Source: Colius striatus (taxonomy: Eukaryota > Chordata > Aves > Coliiformes > Coliidae). Taken from it: 64,000 bases of DNA. Position 1 is the first letter of the stretch. The number at the start of each line of letters is the position of its first letter. Positions 23,861 to 35,000 of this stretch are shown piece after piece. The stretch spans positions 85,809,506-85,873,505 of the forward strand of contig NC_084790.1 of the NCBI RefSeq assembly GCF_028858725.1, read 5' to 3'. Both the position numbers and the translations under genes were made by a program. The notes beneath the pieces are model-generated. The model searched no databases and was not told where the DNA came from. It saw only the letters and a list, made by a program, of their open reading frames with translations.

Positions 23861-26359
23861 CCCGGTGGGTTTTGGCTTCTTTGCCTATGGAAGGGGTGAA
23901 TTTCAGTCTCTGAAGAAAACATTGCACGTGCTGTGATTTGATAATAAAAACGCCCCCTCTCTCAAGGAAAATAAGTGTTGGAAAAGGGGAAAGCAGAGAA
24001 AATCAGCTTTTTTTCCTGAAGGCATTCGCCAGTCCCAGCAGGAAAGCTGAACTGAGAGGTTTCAGCCAGGACTGATGCTACACCTTGCTGCGTTGGCCTT
24101 ACCTCTGCTTTTGACTCTCTCACACAGGATTAAAACCCACCTCATGGCACGGTGGAGAAAAAGAAGAGATTCTTACAGCTGTCGTTACTGCCACACGCTT
24201 CAGGCAACAGTGTGCCTGCTTTGATCAATTGCACCGGGTTCCTCCTCACCAATCACCAGGAAATTGATGTAAACACACAACGCAGATTGAGAGCTTTGCT
24301 TCTCCCCGCTTAAAAAGAGACACAATTCCCTGTTCCTGAAGATGCAGCACAGGCCCGTGGTTATCTGTCCAGCTTCCCTAGTGTCTAACTCAATCACTTA
24401 TCCTGTTAGCCTCCCATCTCCGTTCATCCTGCTTGTAAACACAGCCCCTTGCACCATTACACACCCACAGGTGCCATTTATGGCACACACACAGGACGGG
24501 ATTTCCACTCGCTGTTCTTGGCAGCTTCATGATGATGAGGAGATAACTTATAGCTGCCTGGAGTTACTGCTGCTGTCTCTCGTTGGTGTCTGGGACTGAT
24601 CCTGCCAAGCTGTGGTGCTTGTTGCTAGAGTGTTGTGAGAGCTGCTCCACGACACCATTCACAGCCCTGACAAGAGTTTGTTTGTTCACGTGGCGCCGCC
24701 CCAGGGACGACCACCAAGGTCCTGCGAGATGCTGACCAATGCTCTGGTTTTCTGAAGCTCCACTGGTATCCAGCCTCTTCACCAAAACCAAACGCTTCTC
24801 GACCAAACCAGTGCCTATAAACCAAACGGCTCAGAATACAGCAATGTGTTATATGAATGAGGGTTTAGAATTTCCGAGTTTAATTCAAGCTAATGACTTT
24901 ATTGGATAGGAAAGCAAAACAGCGCTGGGCGGCCTGGGGACTACAATCCCACCACGGCTTGCAAATGTTCGGTCCTTTATTTCCCTCTTCTTAGCTGATG
25001 TAATACTCAGTAATGCCCTGGTGGTCTCCTCGCTTTGTAGCTTCTCAGCTTCAGGGTTGTTCCTCTCATGCTTTTCTTGTCCTTTGTGCTTGATTTGATC
25101 AACAATTAATCGCCAACAAACTATTACACCCCCCTCCGTCTCCTCTTTCTCCACTTTGGTTGTGATAAAACCTTAAAGCAAGGTGCCAGCCAACAGTCAC
25201 ATTTGAGAATATCTTTGCACAAACACCCTCCTTCTCCTCCATCAAACTCTTTCCAGGATGCCTTTTGTTGTCCCTGGCTGTGTGTTTCTCACCTGTGTCG
25301 ACCAGGGGAATAATCTGCACACTTGTCTTTGAAAGGCAGTGGGAAGCAGCACCCACACTCACAGTGATGTGGAGCACACAAAATTGGTTTCCCTGGGAGG
25401 TTTTAACAATAACTGTTAATTCTCCTATTCCTCTTTCTTCTCTCTGGTATTTTTCCCCTTGCATTCACAGGCATAAGCACCAATTCTGTACCTTCCCGCT
25501 CACGGGGTCACTGCGTGGGAACATTCATTTTTATCTTAGACGGCGTTTAACAGTCGAGTGGTCTTGTTACAGATTACTATACCACCAAAAACTGTTTATA
25601 CACCTTCATTTCCTCCCGTGTAATTCCCTGAGAGTTTAATTTACCGGACCGTTTTCTCTTTTATTTTGTTCTCACCGCTCCCCTTGCAGAAGATGCAGCA
25701 GGCTTGGTTCTTTCAGCCCTAACAAAGCAGCGTGCTTGTCTGGAAGGGGATCAATAGCTATCGAACTATCACGCTTCCTCCACTTAGGCTGTTGAGGCAG
25801 TTTCCTTTAATTGTTCTTTCACACTGTAAATACAGCGTATGGTGAATTTTCCCCCCCGCCCCCCGTGAAGGCTGCTCAGTGGGGTCATGCCACCCAGGAA
25901 TGCAAAGACTCCAGGTACCTCAGACCCTTGGGGCATTGCCACAAATCTCATACACCTTTCTGCTTGGGAAAGACCCCACTTCAGCAGGGATAGACCTGAG
26001 GAAGGGACAGCCAGGAGGATGTGGCTTTGCTCCAGGGCTTCCTGGCTGGTCCCGCAGGCTGGTGCGATGCTGGCATGGTGCAGACCTGGAAACCACACAC
26101 CTTAGAGGAGGGGAAGGGCAGGAAGCCCAGCCAGGTTGTCTCAGTGTTGGGAGTGAAAGGGTTCAGCCCAAGTCCACCATCCTGTGCTGGGAAGGGTGCC
26201 TGGTGGTTGGGGGCTGGGAGGGAGTTCAACCACCAGCTCTTCACAAGGACCATGGACAGGAGGGAAACAGATGATCTTGGCAACTCCCACAGTGACTGGC
26301 CTGGGGCAAACAAGGACACGTACAAGGCAAGGTACGGTGACAGCAGCCAGGCAGGAGGA
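23861..26359. other. Region upstream of the minisatellite and CpG promoter
   Basis: Single-copy sequence free of CR1, leading into the minisatellite. It holds a near-match to the ZNF143/SBS element at 24938-24951 and several AT-rich blocks. No coding exon is recognised. If the CpG island is the MAPK4 promoter, this is its distal 5' flank. Confidence 0.4.
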
Positions 26360-27532
26360 AGGTGGGGAGGTGGGGAGCAGATCCCCTCAGGCAGCTTCTC
26401 CCGGGGATGGTGAGGGGGAACTGGATCTCCTCAGGCTGCTCCTCCCAGGGATGGCGACGATTACCGCGGGGGATCGGATTCCCTCAAGCAGCTCCACACA
26501 GAGACTGGCCCGGGGTGGACATGACACGGGATCCCGGGGCCGCATGGGCAGGTGTGGGCAGCCGATGCCCTCGGGAGGCTTCTGCCAGCGGCGGTGAGGG
26601 GGAACCGGGCGGGGGGACGCCCGGGGAGCAGAGCCCCTGAGGGGTGCTCCCGGGGATGAGGGGCAGCAGATCCCCTCAGGGGCTGCTCCTGGCCGCGGGC
26701 AGCAGATCACCTAAGGGGCTGCTCCTGGGGATGAGGGGCAGCAGACCCTCTGAGGGGCTGCTCACGAGGATGGGGTGCAGCCGTGGGCAGCGGATCCCCT
26801 GAGGGGCTGCTCCCGGGGATGGGAGGCAATCGCAGGCAGTGAATCCTCTGAGGCGCTGCTCCCGGTCCGGGGAGCACCAAAAGCCCTGAGGGGCCGCTCC
26901 GGGGACGGGGGACAGCGGATCCCCTGAGGGGCCGCTCCGAGGACGGGGGACAGCGGATCCCCTGAGGGGCTGCTCCGAGGACGGGGGGCAGCGGATCCCC
27001 TGAGGCGCCGCTCCGGGGACGGGGGCAGCGGATCCCCTGAGGGGCCGCTCCGGGGACAGGGGACAGCGGATCCCCTGAGGGACTGCTCCGGGGCCGGGGG
27101 GCAGCACATCCCCTGAGGGGCCGCTCCGGGGCCGGGGGGCAGCGGATCCCCTGAGGGGCCGCTCCGGGGCCGGGGGGCAGCGGATCCCCTGAGGGGCTGC
27201 TCCGGGGACAGGGGACAGCGGATCCCCTGAGGGGCCGCTCCGGGGCCGGGGGGCAGCGGATCCCCTGAGGGGCTGCTCCGGGGACGGGGGACAGCCGCTC
27301 CGGGGCCGGGGGGCAGCGGATCCCCTGAGGGGCCGCTCCGGGAATGGGGGGCCGCGGATCCCCTGAGGCGCCGCTCCGGGGCCGGGGGGCAGCGGATCCC
27401 CTGAGGGGCTGCTCCGGGGACAGGGGACAGTGGATCCCCTGAGGGGCCGCTCCGAGGACGGGGGGCAGCGGATCCCCTGAGGGGCCGCTCCGGGGCCGGG
27501 GGGCAGCGGATCCCCTGAGGGGCCGCTCCGGG
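26360..27532. repeat. GC-rich minisatellite, 38-bp unit
   Basis: Tandem repeat whose unit contains CAGCGGATCCCCTGAGGGG followed by a CCGCTCCGGGG block. The period measured between successive CAGCGG starts (26913 and 26951) is 38 bp. Copies are regular from about 26880 to 27532 (roughly 17) and increasingly degenerate leftward to about 26360. Each unit carries a BamHI-type GGATCC and the 11-nt palindrome CCCCTGAGGGG. Because 38 is not a multiple of 3 and the unit lacks stops in the - strand frames, it creates long spurious open frames with a 38-residue period (PLRGSAAP-type). It ends at the edge of the CpG-island promoter. Confidence 0.95.
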
Positions 27533-27594
27533 CTCGCCCCCTCCCCGCCCCTCCCCCTGCAGGTGGCTCCCGCGCGGCGGCCGAGGCCGGTGTG

Positions 27595-27602
27595 TGACGT
27601 CA
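27595..27602. promoter_or_regulatory. Perfect CRE (CREB/ATF site)
   Basis: TGACGTCA, the full palindromic cAMP response element, lies 46 bp upstream of the first-exon ATG, inside the CpG island. Its position suits a proximal promoter element. Confidence 0.65.
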
Positions 27603-27669
27603 CGGCGGGGGCGGGCGCGGTGCCGGTGCGCGGAGCCGGGCCGGGCCATGGCGGAGCGGAGCGGCTCCG
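27603..27669 (+). other. Candidate first exon, probably MAPK4 5' exon
   Basis: The sequence GCCATGG at 27645-27651 is an optimal Kozak start. It opens a short frame (M-A-E-R-S-G-S plus one base) that runs into a consensus donor, G|GTAAGT, at 27669/27670. The 5' end is not known; I set it just after the CRE. If spliced to the acceptor at 52150, the frame would close almost at once (Val then stop), making an 8-codon upstream ORF rather than a new N terminus. Other acceptors would give other outcomes. The link to MAPK4 is inference from strand, order and the human gene structure. Confidence 0.45.
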
Positions 27670-28460
27670 GTAAGTGCGGCGTTCCGACACCCCGCCCGGG
27701 CGCCGCTCCCGCTCCCCCCGCGCCGGTGCGGCCGGCTTGAGCCCGCCCGGGGCCGGCGGTGAGGTGGTTCGTGGCGGGAGAGCGACGCGGCGCGGGGTGA
27801 GGCGCGGAGGGCGGCGGTCGCGGAGGGGCTCTGCGGGAGCGGGTTCGCTGCCGGGGCGCCCACTCCTGCCCCGTGCGGGACGGGGCTTCGGGCCGGCAGC
27901 GGGGAGCCCGCCTGAGGGAAAGCCGTGCCTGGAACCGGCCGGCGGTGCCGGTGTCGCCTCGCCCTTCCCCGGGGCTCAGCCGCCGCCGGGCCTGCCGGAG
28001 ACCCCCTCCCCGGAGCGGTGGGCTCACAATGGCCGGGACGCCCGCAGCGCCGCTCTGCCGCCCGGCGGGACGAGTGGATCGCGGATGCGCTTGCTCCTCT
28101 CCGGTTTGGTACATGCTTTATGTGTACATCCATACAGACCCGTGGGCTCGCACAGCGCAAACCTGCGCACCGCCGAGCTGGCGTCAGCCTGCCCGGCAGG
28201 TCCCCGCTCTCCTTCCCCGCGTCTCGAGGAGGAAACCCGCTTCTCTCCCTCTTACCCCCTCCAAGGCAGGCTGCCTTTGCTGTCGGTCTGGTTTATTTAT
28301 TGCTCGTCTGGACTGGACCCTCGGGTGTGAGAGCGTGCGCCGGGGATGGCGGGCGGCAGCGGGCCAGGCGTGCGGAGCATCAAACGTGCCCAGCGTGTAG
28401 TGAACGCGCGCTCGCCTTGCGGGACACGGCACCTCGGGAGGGTTCGCCCCCGGGCTGAGG

Positions 28461-29612
28461 TAGTGTGGATACCAGAAAGAGGGGAGAAAAACCCGGCCCC
28501 AGTGTCCCAGCAGCTCTGACAGCCTGTCAGTGCTTTGCCCAGCTCTGTCATCCAGCCCCGAGGTGTTGGAGAGCGGGGGTAAGGGGAGAGGAGCCCCTCC
28601 GGGTTTTCTGTGCATCCAGAACTCGTCTCTTTCTGGGTATCGGAAGTGTGTGAGTACCTCTGCGACCTGTCCCTCGAGTCTGTCTTGTGTCTGTGTGCTT
28701 GGGTGATGTCATGGACAGAGAAGGTGCTGCGAAGTATCAAGGGTTTCTCTTGACAAAGCAGCTGGCTTGGTTTTAGAGACACAATGCAGCTGAGAAGGGT
28801 TTCAGTCCCTGCATTCAGCTCTGTGTTTCTTGCCCCTCGCTGTTAATTAGGCATGCCTAATCCTACCTGGCGGTGGGAACTTCCCAGGAAACACAGACTG
28901 CTTTTCCCTCTCCTGGTCTGCAGCAGGAGCCCAGCCTCCTGCAGAACGAGGCTGGGGGACAGTGACATCATTTTCACTACCTTGGGCACAGTCAAAGCAT
29001 GCAACTGAAACTCGGATTTGCTGTGCACTTTTCGTGTCCTGGATGGACATGCGTCCATCAGATTGAAGGCTGACAAAGAAGCCCCGTGGAGGGATGGATG
29101 TGTGTGAAGGATTGCAGGAGAAAAGGAGACCAGGACTGTAGCAAGGATGTTGCAGGAGCTGGGGCTGGGATTACATGTAATATTTTGAGATTAAATATCA
29201 CACCCAGAAGGTAAGGATCAGCATTCCCTCTCCCTGCAAACGATGAAAGGGTAAAGGGATGTGACAACCCATGTACTGTCAATTGTCTTGTACTTGGGAG
29301 ATCACCACTGCCCGGCCTCTGTCTGGCTTTGGAGCTGAAGCGGAGGGAAAATAAGGCTCACTGCAGGCTTTTCCCTCCTCCTACTGAGCCCAGCCTGTTA
29401 GTGAGGACTGTTGGGGACTGACATCCCAAACAACCTGTGTTCAGAAAGGAGCATCTCATCCATCTCGGGTTCTTCAGCCTGAGTGCTTCATACAGATGAT
29501 CTCTGTTTATCTCTTCTTTATACCTAGAACAGAGAGACAAAGACCTGCCTCCAGCTGCTACACTACATTCTCTTTGTGCTTCTGCCTCCTGGGTGATGGG
29601 TGACTTGGGAAG
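28461..29612. other. Unique sequence after CpG island (probable intron)
   Basis: CpG density falls away after about 28460. No repeat or exon is recognised. Confidence 0.45.
29608..29612. repeat. Left target-site duplication of solo LTR
   Basis: GGAAG, repeated exactly at 30263-30267 on the other side of the LTR. Confidence 0.8.
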
Positions 29613-30262
29613 TGTCGTGGTTTGGCCCAGCCAGCACAGCAGCACCACGACAGCCTCTCACTCGCTGCCCCCATTCACCCCCACCCTCGTTAGCATGGCA
29701 GAGGCCCCAGTGAAATGGGAGTAAAAAGATCACCAAGGTTGTTGTGGATGGAGACAAGGGCAGGGAGGGCTGGCTGCCAGTTACAGTCCTGGGCAAAACT
29801 GACTCCAGTGCTCGACTGAGAGGGGACAGTAGGAGAGTTTATTCTACAAGAAACAGAATGGAATGAAAGCAAAAAGGGAGGAGGATGATGAGAAAATTAC
29901 ACCCAGCACTTTAAGATCTCCCTCCCCCATCCCTCCTTTCTTCCCAGGCCCAGCTCACTGCTCCCCAGATCTCTCCCTCCTCTCCCCTCAGCGGCTCAGG
30001 GGGGCAGGGAGTGGGGGATGTGGTCAGTCTCTCACAGATGGGCTCTGCTGCTTCTCTCTGCTCAGAGGAGGACTCCTGGCATCCTTCCCCTGCTCCAACA
30101 CGGGGTTCTTCTTAAAAAGTGATTGTGGAGGCATGTAATTGTCTCAGCCCCAGCAGTGGGTCTGGCTCAGAGCTGGGGAGAGTTGCGAGCAACTTCTTAC
30201 AGGAGCCATCTTTACAGCCCCTTCCCCCTTACCAGAAAAGGCTGTCATGTCAAACCATAGCA
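29613..30262 (-). mobile_element. Solo LTR, ERVL-like, minus orientation
   Basis: A 650-bp element with ends TGTCGTGGTTTGG and CAAACCATAGCA on the + strand, flanked by an exact 5-bp duplication GGAAG (29608-29612 and 30263-30267). On the - strand it starts TGCTATGGTTTG and ends CCAAACCACGACA, almost the same terminus as the LTR at 2776-3768. The - strand also shows a TTTTTAAGAAG TATA-like region and an AATAAA signal (reverse complement of TTTATT near 29835), which sets the orientation. It has no internal retroviral genes. Confidence 0.85.
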
Positions 30263-30267
30263 GGAAG
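30263..30267. repeat. Right target-site duplication of solo LTR
   Basis: GGAAG, the partner of 29608-29612, directly after the terminal CA. Confidence 0.8.
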
Positions 30268-31230
30268 GCAAAATTGCCAGAATTAGCATTATGAGCCAAA
30301 ATTACCTTTCATTTTCCCAGGTGATGTGAGGCAGCTCACTTGCAGTTGAAGGAGTTACGATGGATGTTATTTGCTTTCCCTCACTTGGGCATCTAAAAGT
30401 GTCTAGTTTGAGCTGCCCATGACTAAACAGAGGGGAAGGGCATCTCTTGAACCCTATGTTAAGCCTTTCAGGATGCTGGTTCTGAGTTGACTATCTGAGT
30501 TGGAAAGACCTAAATACAAATACGATGAATCTCACCCAACTCTTGCAAACCTTGTTTTTTAGCCCTTTTGCCTTGATCTATCCTTTTTTTAGCACGACCC
30601 TGCTGTTCTCCTACGCTCAGGCCTTTTCTGAGGCATAAATAGTGCTTCTCAAACTTTCTACATCCCCAGGTGGGAGGTGTTGCAGAAACACAACTGCAGG
30701 GAGGCATTTGCAGCTCATCCTCTTGCAGACACAGAAGGTTGGGTTAAAAACCAGCCAGTTAATTTTGTTTTAATGGCTCTAAGCAACGGTGAGCTCCCCC
30801 TCTACCTTCCTCCAATGCCTTGTGCCAACATTTAATTGCTCTCACTCTGGGGAGATGCTATCTCCTTTCAAGGTTGAACTTATCAAGCTTCGACTTGCAG
30901 AGGGGGGGGATGTCGTCATGCCCTTGTCACAAAGGCGAATTGTCACTCCCAGCTCCTTGCCCAGTGATCTGGTCACCCCTTCCCCTGCTTCTCGGGAGCC
31001 CGAAGTATCTGAGGTGCTGTAACCACATGCTGAAAGGCTTCTGCTCCATCTTTTATTTTTTGTTGGGACCTCATGAGTGTTACTCCATTGTCCAGGTGCC
31101 AGTCTGGATGCAGCAGTGACCTTGGTGATGCCGTGTGTTGGTATGAGCTTGCTCTCTGACTTCTAATGGATGTGTTTCCCTTTTGTTTTGGCTTTGCTCT
31201 GACTGTGCATGCAGAAGAGATGCCCCACAC
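30268..31230. other. Unique sequence, nothing recognised
   Basis: Single-copy DNA between the LTR and a CR1 cluster. No gene signal was seen on either strand. Confidence 0.45.
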
Positions 31231-31376
31231 TCATAGAATCATAGAATGGTAGGGGTTGGAAGGGACCTTTAGAGATCATCCAGTCCAACTCCCCTGCAGA
31301 AGCAGCTCCCACCTAGATCAGGTCACGTAGGAACATGTCCAGGTGGGTCTTGAAGACCTCCAAGGAAGAGACTCCA
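31231..31376 (-). mobile_element. CR1 fragment, outer element, first part
   Basis: Reversed CR1 tail (tcatagaatcatagaatggt) running to 'ccaaggaagagactccaca', where it is interrupted by another CR1. The continuation lies at 31886-31958. Confidence 0.85.
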
Positions 31377-31885
31377 CAGAATTACAGAATCTTAAGGGCT
31401 GGAAGGGACCTTGAAAGCTCACCCAGTGCAACCCCCCTGCCAGAGCAGCACCACCTAGAGTAGGTCACATAGGAACTCGTCCAGCTGGGGTTTGAATGTC
31501 TCCCTTAAAAGAGATTCAACAACCCATCTGGGCAGCCCCTTCCAGAGCTCTGTTACCCTCACAGTCAAGAAATTCTTCCTTGTGTTTCTCTGGAACCTCT
31601 TGTGTTCCAGTTTATACCCACTGCCCTTTTGTCCTGTCATTGGCCATCACTGAGCACAGCCTGGCTCCATCCTCCTCACACCCACCCTTTACATATTTGT
31701 AAACATGAATGAGGTCACCCCTCAGTCTCCTCCAAGCTGAAGAGCCCCAGCTCCCTCAGTCTTTCATCACAAGGGAGATGCTCCACTCTCTTCATCATCT
31801 TGGTGGCCCTGGGCTGAAATCTTTCCAGCAGCTCCCTGTCCTTCTGGAACTGAGGGGACCAGAACTGGACACTATATTCCAGATG
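31377..31885 (-). mobile_element. CR1 fragment nested in an older CR1
   Basis: A second CR1 tail (acagaatcttaagggctgga) begins inside the first element. It runs about 500 bp through 'agaactggacactatattcc', then stops where the first element resumes. It belongs to the 'gccagagcagcacc' subfamily. Confidence 0.85.
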
Positions 31886-31958
31886 GGCAGCCTGGGCCAG
31901 GGCTCCATCACCTTCACAGTAAAATAGTTTTTTCTTATGTTTAAATAAAACTTTTTGT
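31886..31958 (-). mobile_element. CR1 fragment, outer element, second part
   Basis: It resumes with 'gggcagcctgggccagggct', the segment that follows 'gactccaca' in other copies such as 8205-8428. This shows that the 31377-31885 element was inserted into it. Confidence 0.8.
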
Positions 31959-31960
31959 TT

Positions 31961-32066
31961 TCATAGAGTCATAGAATGGTGGGGTTGGAAGGGACCTGGA
32001 GAGATCATCTAGTCCAACCCCCCTGCAGAAGCAGGTTCACCTAGATCAGATTGCATAAGAACATCT
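31961..32066 (-). mobile_element. Short CR1 3' fragment
   Basis: A third reversed CR1 tail (tcatagagtcatagaatggt) directly abutting the previous element. Only about 105 bp of 3' UTR is kept. Confidence 0.85.
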
Positions 32067-35000
32067 CAAATCCTTTTCTGGCTTGGGCAGAGATCTCTTT
32101 TGTGGCCACTTCTATTACTTTACTATGTGAAAACATGGTCCGTTGGACTCTGACCTCCACTGAGGTGCTTTTGTTCTCTCTGCAGCTGTCATCAACCAAG
32201 CATCCATTAGTTACTGTTTGGTTTTGGGTTTTGTTTTGTCACAGGTTTTTATTTAATATAATCTCCCAGAAGGAATCACAGGTGAGACTGAGCAGGGATA
32301 AAAATCCCTGAGGACTATGCCCAGATGCTGGTTTCCCTCCCTCGTTGTGCCCCATCCCACTGGGGCTGTATCAACACACACGTAGTGCCTGTGGGGTTTG
32401 TTAGACCTGGTGTCGGGTTGATCCTCAAAGTGTTACGTGCTTTGGAGGAATGCAGGCGAGTGCTGCGTTGAGGCAGTTGCCTGCGTCACGCAGCCCTGTT
32501 GGCTGTCAGAGGGAAGAAAATATGTCTTTTAAATAGAGCTAATTCCAGGAAACTCAGCTGGCTGATTGGAATAGTATTTTTAGTCTCTGGTTCATGTATT
32601 TACCTGGATTTTCTGTCCCGCTGTTCTAGCTGGAACTGACGCCAGGTTGCCTGTTGCTCCTGCCTTTCACTTTTAGTCCTGGCCTATAGCAACTACTCAA
32701 AGTCTCCCTGTGTTTTTAAAGGCTTTATTTTAGCAGATGCTTGGCAGCACTCTGTCACTGAGGGGTTTTAAGGCAGGTTATACAGGAGGTTGTTGGGAAG
32801 AACCCTGCTTTTGCACAGTGGGGTGCACGCAGTTTAATCTGTTGACCGAATTTCTCTCGTCCTCTTGGGTAAGTGTTTTATGCCAACCCCAATATCCCAT
32901 TGGCAACACAAGTAATCCACTTCCAATTTTACTGACAGTACATAATACTGAATCCAGCTCTGTATTCCTGGCATGATTTAAAAGTGCCTTAATTTACAGA
33001 TAATTCTGTTGGCTGTTTGGATTTAATGGATTCCTTTAGAGGTCCTCATCAGTCACCGACCCTGGATGTTTCTTTCGGTGACATCTCTTTTTCTTCTTCC
33101 TTTCCTTTGCCTTTTAGGAAGATCATGTTTCCATGCATTTTCCACATCTCATTTTTGCCAGAATGTTGTTTTCCCGTGTTTCAACTCTTGCTGCTTTTCT
33201 GGGTTTGAAACTTCTGGGGTCTTTGGTAGATGCTTTAAGTGAGTCCCTTACTCTCAGAGATGCCAACAATTGCTTGTGGCTTTGTAAAACGTGCCTTTTT
33301 AAATTTAGACACTGCTACCATTGTTTTGGTCTTGTAGTTTCTGTGACTAACACAAAGCCAGAAAGAAGCTATAATGGAACAGGACTTGCGTTAGACACAG
33401 CAGTTCATTTTGGCTTCATCCTTGTCACGTAGGTCTGCTGCTGCTCCATGGACAGTTAACACTGAAACGTGAGCTGCTCCGTGTGCCACCAGTGGCTTTA
33501 CATCCAAAGACTTACTGGTGTGTTCCTTGGGTTTGGTATTGATTGTTCATGAGTTGCTTGCACTATGGTGTTTTTATTTGTCTCTCTGGTTGTATGTGTG
33601 TCGTGAATCGTGCTCTAGTGCAGCTTGAATGGGTAGAAGAGAATGAAATTTGATGCTTATGACCCACAGACGTGCAGAAAATGGCCTTTGAGGCCACTGC
33701 AGAAGAAAAACACATACCACATATAGTTTAACACGTTTAAGCACCGAATCTCTTCTTTTGTGGCTCGATATCTTCATACTCTCCTGACTGACTGCTGCAC
33801 CTTGCAAGCCTCTTCTGCTTGCAGAAGCGATGCCAAGAGGTGCAGCCCAAGCCACTCTGTGGTTCCCATGATCCATGCTAAGGTGAGGCTAAACAGTCAT
33901 CTGCTTCTAGGGCTTTCCGGGAAGAACTACATGTGAGGATTTACAGGAGCTGATCAGCCCTGCTGAAAGGTGCCAGGGTGACCTTGTGGGCTATCTGTGT
34001 GCACAGGAATGGGTCAGGAGCAGGACAAGCTCCTAAATCTCCCTGCTGAAAACCTGCCCTGTTTTGGAGGCTGCGGGAGGAATTAGCAGTGTGAGTTCCT
34101 GCAGCACTTTATCTGAGTTAAGCCTGTCTTTAAAAAGCAGTCGGCGTGGTTGTGCTTGGAACAAGCGGCTCAGTTTCTATATTATACACAACAGTCATCT
34201 CTGTAGGAAGCTGTCCAGCCCACGCCACTGCAGCAGCCCAGTGCTACACAGCTCTTCGTCTGCTTATCCTCGGGGTGCTCCCCAGAGGGAGGGAAGGAGA
34301 TGGGGAACTTGAGGGAAAACCTTCCCAGACTGCTGTGTCAGAAGCAAACCCAGGTACGTGCGTGTTGCAGGGAAGCAGCTCGGCTTTGTCTCAGCTTCAC
34401 TTCAGCATCTCTAGATTCAGGGAAGAGCAAACAACCACCCCCCTCACCCTGGGCCCATACCTGTTGGTGTCCATCTGTCCCAGCTACTCAGATTGTTTGC
34501 ACAAGTTAGTTCTTGGCTACAGATGATTTTACAACAGTACTAATTACATGGTAACTGATAAACCTGTGACAATTAGCTATGTAAACTAAGATAAAAAGCC
34601 TCATCAAAAGTCATGTTTTCAGAGTACAAGCTGCTTCCCTCTGGAGGCTTTCTAAAGCCCTCCTGCTGAAATCCCTCCCTAAAAGAGACTACAGATGATC
34701 TCTGGACCCTGAGAAGGACTTGTTCCTAGTGGAGGCGAGGTGGGGCAAGGGAAAGGCTGTGTATCAGCTAGCGAGGCAGGAGCCTTCCTGGGAGGACTTG
34801 TTCCCCATCCCTCACTTTTGGATCCTTCTGGAAGGAGCTGGGGGTATCCCCATCCTTGCACTGCGTGCCCCTGCAAAGGATATGGAAGAAAATGCAGGCT
34901 GGATCATGTTTGCAGTCGAGATGGAATATCTTCCCATGTCTGTCAGGGTGGAATATCCTCCCACATCTGCCGTCACAGCACCAGTTGTACCCGGCCCCTC

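Larger units (their letters stand above)
27540..28460. promoter_or_regulatory. CpG island promoter
   Basis: A dense run of CpG and GC boxes (ccgcccctcccc, gggggcgggcgcgg) with no TATA box, typical of a broad CpG-island promoter. It contains a CRE, a strong-context ATG and a consensus donor on the + strand, so transcription is probably rightward. The next clear coding exon downstream on that strand is MAPK4, 25 kb away, and human MAPK4 also has a non-coding 5' exon and a long first intron. Assignment to MAPK4 is therefore likely but unproven; a separate lncRNA or a divergent transcript is possible. Confidence 0.7.

Noticed and set aside
26762..28114. A 450-codon open frame on the - strand with proline/arginine-rich repeats, and an overlapping 327-codon frame
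   Set aside because: Produced by the 38-bp minisatellite, whose unit has no stops and rotates through all three frames, giving a 38-residue period. It is not a protein gene.
27674..28458. Several 170-220 codon open frames in the CpG island on the + strand
   Set aside because: High GC depletes stop codons. The frames lie downstream of a consensus donor, overlap each other in different frames and show no recognised domain.
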